Assembly (NCBI GenBank): GCA_019802505.1 | Contig: JAFMOC010000070.1 | Span: 473,501-537,500 of the forward strand | Direction: 5' to 3' | Length of the DNA: 64,000 nucleotides | Source of the DNA: Corydoras sp. C115 | Lineage: Eukaryota > Chordata > Actinopteri > Siluriformes > Callichthyidae | Notes under the pieces: model-generated | What the model saw: only the letters and a program-made list of their open reading frames with translations | Told to the model about the DNA's origin: nothing | Database searches by the model: none | In this document: positions 58,730-64,000 of the stretch, in pieces | How the letters are laid out: each line of letters begins with the position of its first letter | Numbering within the stretch: position 1 is the first letter of the stretch | Made by a program: the position numbers and the translations under genes

Positions 58730-61477
58730 GTTAAAGCAAATATCTTTTAACCCTTTTAAAAAGTTTTAAACCTTTAAATGACCTGCAATTCCATATAAAG
58801 TAATATAAGCAAAGTATAGAAAACTCTGCAGGTATCTCATATATGTAATCTCACTCATGTGAAAACAATAATAATCTTATACCTGGCAGTTTGGGGAGGG
58901 AACAAAGGTGCAATTTGATCCTGTATTCTTCAGCAACCCCAGACATATAGAGGAAAGTAAAACACAAGACACTCCCAGGCCAGTGTTGTTCACATACACA
59001 CAGAAAGAAATGTCTTCTTGGGTTATAGAGATGGTAAGAAAATCCATGTGAGAGAACTTAAGACCCAGCGGAACAAAAGTAAACCTGAAATGGGCAGGAT
59101 ACCTGTCAGCTATTATTGTTGATCCTTTTGTTGTGAATATATGCCATTCTTAAGACCTACAATATTCTTGTTTCTCAACTCTTTAGTCAGAATGACCATA
59201 AAGCCTGAACTAACCAAATCTAAAACGAAAACGAGTAAGGAAAATAAGAAGTGAGCAAGAATTTGCAGGATGTGAAATAAACCAAATATCTTTTAATGTA
59301 AGAGACATAACAGTTAAGCAGAACAGACATTAAAGCCAAATCAGTGCAAATCTGGCAATGCAGACAAAAAAAAAAACAGAGCGAAAATGGATTATTTGGG
59401 CGGAGATAAACAGGTAGATAGACCTTAACCAAATAACCAGAAATTATGCACATTTACATTTTTATTTAAAACATAGATATATAGAGAATTTCCTCAATTA
59501 TTTGTTAAACAGACATTTTTTGTTTCTCAGGTGGAGAGAAGCCACAGCTGTTCAACTGAAATCACTTATGGATTAAGTTCTGATCACAGAAGATGAAGAT
59601 CCAAAACTCTGGGATTCCCTGTCTCATATTATTAAAACTGGAATGCACTTACCTGCCAGTGCACACTGGAATCTATGAGTTGAAATGACGGGGGTATACA
59701 CATGACCTATGCAACCCAGATAAACTCTGCAAGAGTATTCTGATGTGGCCCACATGAAACATGGACTGACGGCAAAGGGACGGACTGTTCTGCCTCTGAT
59801 TGAGGCCATGCATCACCATAAGTGCCTTATGTGTAGGTAGCACTGTCATTTAATATGAAACAGGTGTGTTTTGAAATATATAAAGATTATTTTTTGTCAT
59901 TGATTGCTCACATTTAGGTAGCAGTGCTATGTAGCTGCTAATCGTTGATCAGCCAACTTTGGCTGACATGCAGTTTGCCATTTCAATCAGAAATGTCCCA
60001 CATCCATATGCAATCTGGGAATGACTGACTTTACTGTCTTTTCATTGTATGAATATTAATCAACTCATACTGAGTATGTTTGCACTCTAGAGTTTATTTA
60101 CTCAATAAATTGCTACATTTTGTACATCTGCTGTTTGTGATTTTTTTTTAAGTGGAAAATGGAATTTCTAATATGCTGCTTATTAAAATGAACAGTCCGG
60201 AGTCAACTAAAATATTTGGCATGACTCAAAAAAGTGCCATATAATAACATTCTTATCAGGATTTCATACAGAGTGACTGCTGTGCTGTTTAAAATCATAC
60301 CAAGATAACATTCAGTGAGGACTTGAACTACCTGACGTCCAACTGCAATTATAATAATCACTATATATCGATCAGGATTATATACCTAACATTTATTTAA
60401 CACTTTAATGCAGGTTGAAGTATCACACTTCAGCCAGTTCTTATGCTCTTGAGCCCAATTTTTGAAATGCTTAAAAATGTGAAGGTTCTCCTTTGGTGCA
60501 AAATAATTGTAAGTAATAGAGGTGGAGATACTTTTAATAATATAGTCTGTATGAGAATTAAAACACTAAGAAATATCAACCCACTGTGAGGTAAAGATGA
60601 GGACGGTTTTATTTTGGGCTGTTCCCTTCATCCCTATTTTATTTCAAGATGGTTTTCTACCAGGGCCTGTTCTCTGATGTATCCTAGGAATATTGTGGTC
60701 ACATTAAACATGAGTAATAAAAAAATAGCAGTGAGTAGTAAATACAACATTCTCAGTGTGACATCTCGAGACATACAGTTGAGATTTGATTGACATCGAA
60801 AGACATGGCAGGGAATAGGGAAGCAGTTCGTGATTGAACGCTACAGTACAGCCCTGGGTTTTTTATTTCCACCCCAAAAATGACACTTTTGACAAACAAC
60901 AATGAGACCGCGATCGGGCTTAGTTGAGGAAAAATTCCGAACTCACGACTGAGGCATAAAACCATTTGCACAGAATTGCATCAGGAAGAGTTTCAGATGC
61001 ACGGCAGCCTGTGTCTGAGGTAAGACGAGACCAGATGATACAGTCTACCCTCTTATTCTGTGCCACACAGAAAGCATCACGTGGTGCTCGAGTGGTACAC
61101 CTGAGCACAAAGCCTGCCATTGTGTTTGTGCAAAAGTGGGCCTGACCTCTAAGTCACATGACCAGGCTACAGCCAGGTGTTGGTTGAATCTGAAACACAG
61201 AACTGCTTCATTCTCATACATAAAATGAACAAAAGGATGTTAGAAACAGCATAATATAGGACTCTAAACAAGCCTCTGTCTGCTGCTCTGCTGCTCTTCA
61301 TTCTGAGGAACTCCATTTTCAAAGACTTTATGATTCTTTACAAGTGCAAATGTAAACTGTCATTAAACTAATTGTAGCTCTTAATTATATAAATATCACA
61401 TGTTATTTGTCTTGAGTCATTTTAAGAAAAAAAAAACATTTTCAACAATTAAAATATTATTAATATTATTTTTAATA
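58730..61477. other. Desert segment without recognised genes
   Basis: AT-rich unique DNA. Small open frames (for example 59220-59453, 60753-60971) have no domain. Confidence 0.55.
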
Positions 61478-61613
61478 TTCATTCATTCATTATCTTCCGC
61501 TTTATACTATATTAGGTCGCGGGGGGGGTTCCCCATGCCCATTCAGGGGAGAACGTTTCAGGCGCTGGGAAGATGCACCCAGGACAGGGCGCCAATCTAT
61601 CACTGGGCAATTT
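61478..61613 (-). mobile_element. SINE 3' fragment
   Basis: Minus-strand 3' part of the 16.5-kb family, starting in cattcattcattatcttccg and ending at caatctatcactgggca. Confidence 0.8.
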
Positions 61614-63124
61614 TTAATATTTATATCAATATTTTATTTTCTAAATGGCTTCGCTAATTAGGTTTGCATTTATGCAGGAACAAAGCCACAGCCTAAATTA
61701 TGGGAAAAATGGGAAAAACACATATAATTTAGATTGCTATTGTAATCTGAATTAATTTAAAAAGTGTTTCGTGCTGTCAACAGTTCCCAATTCATTATAA
61801 ACATCTGTTATGGTTCTCCCTGTGGCTGTGATTGCAATTACAGACATGAAGGTGGTGCAGGGGCAATTGCACCTGAAGCCAATCAGGTATTTAGATCAAG
61901 CATTGAACAGGAAGCCTGTGTCATGTGTTCCATCAGCTCTGGATATGATGTCACATGGCTTGAAGTCAAGAGACTTGATATTTGATCCAGAAGTACAAAA
62001 CCATCACTCCACCCAAACCTGAAAACAACATTATGTACAAAAAAAGTCATGTCGATCATCAGAAGAAACCCAAAGTGTCCCTGCAGTGATGACGCTGTCT
62101 GAGATGGATGCTGTTCTATTCCAGGTAAGTTGGAAGATACCTTTACTTCATATTAATATTTATTTTATTAAATCTGAATAAACAGAATTGAGTATTTACC
62201 AATTGGCTCTACATGCACTAGCAAAAAGGAAAGATACACACTACAATAAGATGTTTATGATTGCTTCTTTTGCAACTATAACAGTCTTTTTACAACAATT
62301 ACACACAAAAGAGCTAAAAAATATTACTGTGGTGTCCATTTTCCATTAAACTAAATAAACTGACACTGAATAAAAAGAATCACCATGTGAACCAGCAGTA
62401 TTTTTTTCATCTTCAGTCCTGTAAATGAAAACAAGAGCCAAGTTAGAAGTGACTGGCAGTAACTTAATCCTATTAGGCTTCCTTTCTGACTGATGGCTGA
62501 TGATTGATGCACCATCTTCAGTTATGAAGCACAGATTCAGAGTAGATCTTCCCAGAAATGTTGCTGCTTAGCCTCGCACAATTGGATTGCCCCAGAAGCA
62601 TGTGAAACCGCAAAAAGCATGGGAGACTGTGTAACAGAGTCGCTCATGAATTGATCTGAAATAAACGAGAAACAAAATACACCCGTGAATGTTTTGAGGC
62701 TGAATTTGTACTTGAAAAGAAGGAATGAGCTTGTAAGGCTGAAACATCTGACCTTGCAGGCTTGGGAGCGGTATGGTATCTAAGTTTTATTCTTCATTAC
62801 CTACTGCATGATTTTTTTTTTTGGAGAAGAAAAAGTGAAAAGTACCGTGCAGTATTTCATTTGTTATCTCCAGATAGCAGGTCTCCTTGTTATCTTTTCC
62901 ATATTGGGGAAGAGGGCAGGAGAGAAAGTAAAGAAAACCTTGTGCTCCCTGTGGACCCCAAGATACCAAACACCTCAATTCTAAAGTTTTCTAACTTTCA
63001 TGCGAGAGGAATGAGACCCTGTTGTACTGTAAGGGAATCTGTTTTTTGACTGCATCTACAGACAAACGGTGGGATGTGTTAGAACAGCCAAGCGTATGCC
63101 GTCGAATGGGGACGGGCGTGTGTC

Positions 63125-63125
<1 letters not shown>

Positions 63126-63155
<30 letters not shown>
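63126..63155. repeat. (GT)n microsatellite
   Basis: GT run of about 30 bp. Confidence 0.9.
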
Positions 63156-63158
<3 letters not shown>

Positions 63159-63297
63159 CTAGAATAAAGGGAGCTTTTAGAGAGAGAACTGTGTAACATA
63201 TTCCCAAAGTGTCTGTCTGCTCGTCAGAATTCACAGGCATGCCAGGTGATGTCCTCCAAAGTGCAGATCTGCCAATATAAGGGGCCCCAGTGACAAT

Positions 63298-63300
<3 letters not shown>

Positions 63301-63385
<85 letters not shown>

Positions 63386-63392
63386 TACACAC
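63301..63392. repeat. (TA)n then (CA)n compound microsatellite
   Basis: TA run to 63377 continuing as an imperfect CA run. Confidence 0.95.
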
Positions 63393-64000
63393 CACTGATT
63401 TTCCACAGATGGGTGGCAGTGGCCTCTGAGGTTGTTCTCTCCTTCAGACTGACAGTGATGTGTTTCATGGCACAGCTAGAGGAATCACGGCAGAGGTGGA
63501 TATGACACCCGCTGTTCATGCTCGCGCCTAAGTGTGAAGAGGAGCCTGGCACAGTTCTATCTGTTTTTCTAGTCGCCACTTGTTTTGACTCTTGCCATGG
63601 GAGCCATGCGCTGATTCTTAGATTTCATTTGATGCATGCGAGCATTTGCACACCTCTAGACGTGCGTTCGCTCCAGGCCTCTGTGTCGCTTTGTGCTTTG
63701 AAGCCTGTTAGTTTACGATTGATTCAGAAGTGTAGATACAGCGCAGTGCAAGAGTCTCCTGAGATATAGAAAACCATCAAGCTGAAGCGCAAGGCCAGTC
63801 TTCTTCTTCCTCGCTCGGTCTCCTCCAATCTTGTTATTGATATGTAACCAGACTGCTGATTGCCGCAAAAAATACTCTGGGGTCTGGATGTATCCGTGAG
63901 TGCACTTGTTTTATTGGTCAATAAGTTGCTAGACATCCTGCATCATATGATTGGCCTCTGGCTCACCCAGTTTAAAGCGGTATATTAAAGAACGTTAGGT

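Larger units (their letters stand above)
61614..64000. other. Desert segment to window end
   Basis: No coding exon is recognised. A repeat-poor stretch at 62480-62650 may be regulatory. Two microsatellites near the end are listed separately. Confidence 0.5.

Noticed and set aside
58000..64000. Search for tmem161b exons, expected next in human synteny
   Set aside because: Nothing resembling a multi-pass membrane protein exon with splice sites was seen.

Overview
The window is a piece of a teleost fish nuclear genome. The evidence is an intron-containing vertebrate MEF2C-type gene, fish-type tRNA-derived SINEs, very long (TA)n, (CA)n and (TTA)n microsatellites, and a vertebrate miR-9 hairpin. 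The repeat flavour resembles otophysan fishes (catfish or characin relatives), but I cannot name the species.

Layout. From 1 to about 13.3 kb lies the 3' part of mef2c on the + strand: the end of a long intron (1-7105), five coding exons (7106-7278, 7468-7491, 8054-8183, 8812-8947, 10227-10581) and a long 3'UTR. The exons encode the last 271 residues. They include the 24-nt beta mini-exon and an alternative acceptor inside the last exon that would remove exactly 32 codons, the gamma repressor segment. From 13.3 to 22.6 kb is an AT-rich, repeat-laden spacer with SINEs, a foldback element, trinucleotide arrays and three same-strand CTCF-like motifs. Near 22.64 kb the composition switches abruptly to CpG-rich DNA that continues, with interruptions, to 28.5 kb. 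This block holds two candidate first exons, a CRE-like cluster and the miR-9 hairpin at 27584-27671 (+). From 28.5 to 64 kb I see no protein-coding gene. That stretch alternates AT-rich, SINE-bearing DNA with blocks that look like conserved non-coding regulatory DNA, many carrying POU octamers.

How it fits together. The order mef2c, then mir-9 on the same strand, then a gene desert matches the human MEF2C / LINC00461-MIR9-2 / TMEM161B locus, so the hairpin is best read as the mir-9-2 orthologue. The two genes may also be linked functionally: the mef2c 3'UTR has an 8-mer and a 7-mer miR-9 seed match. The desert is the expected place for neural and craniofacial enhancers of mef2c and mir-9. All 'conserved element' calls here are inferred from composition, motifs and synteny, not from an alignment.
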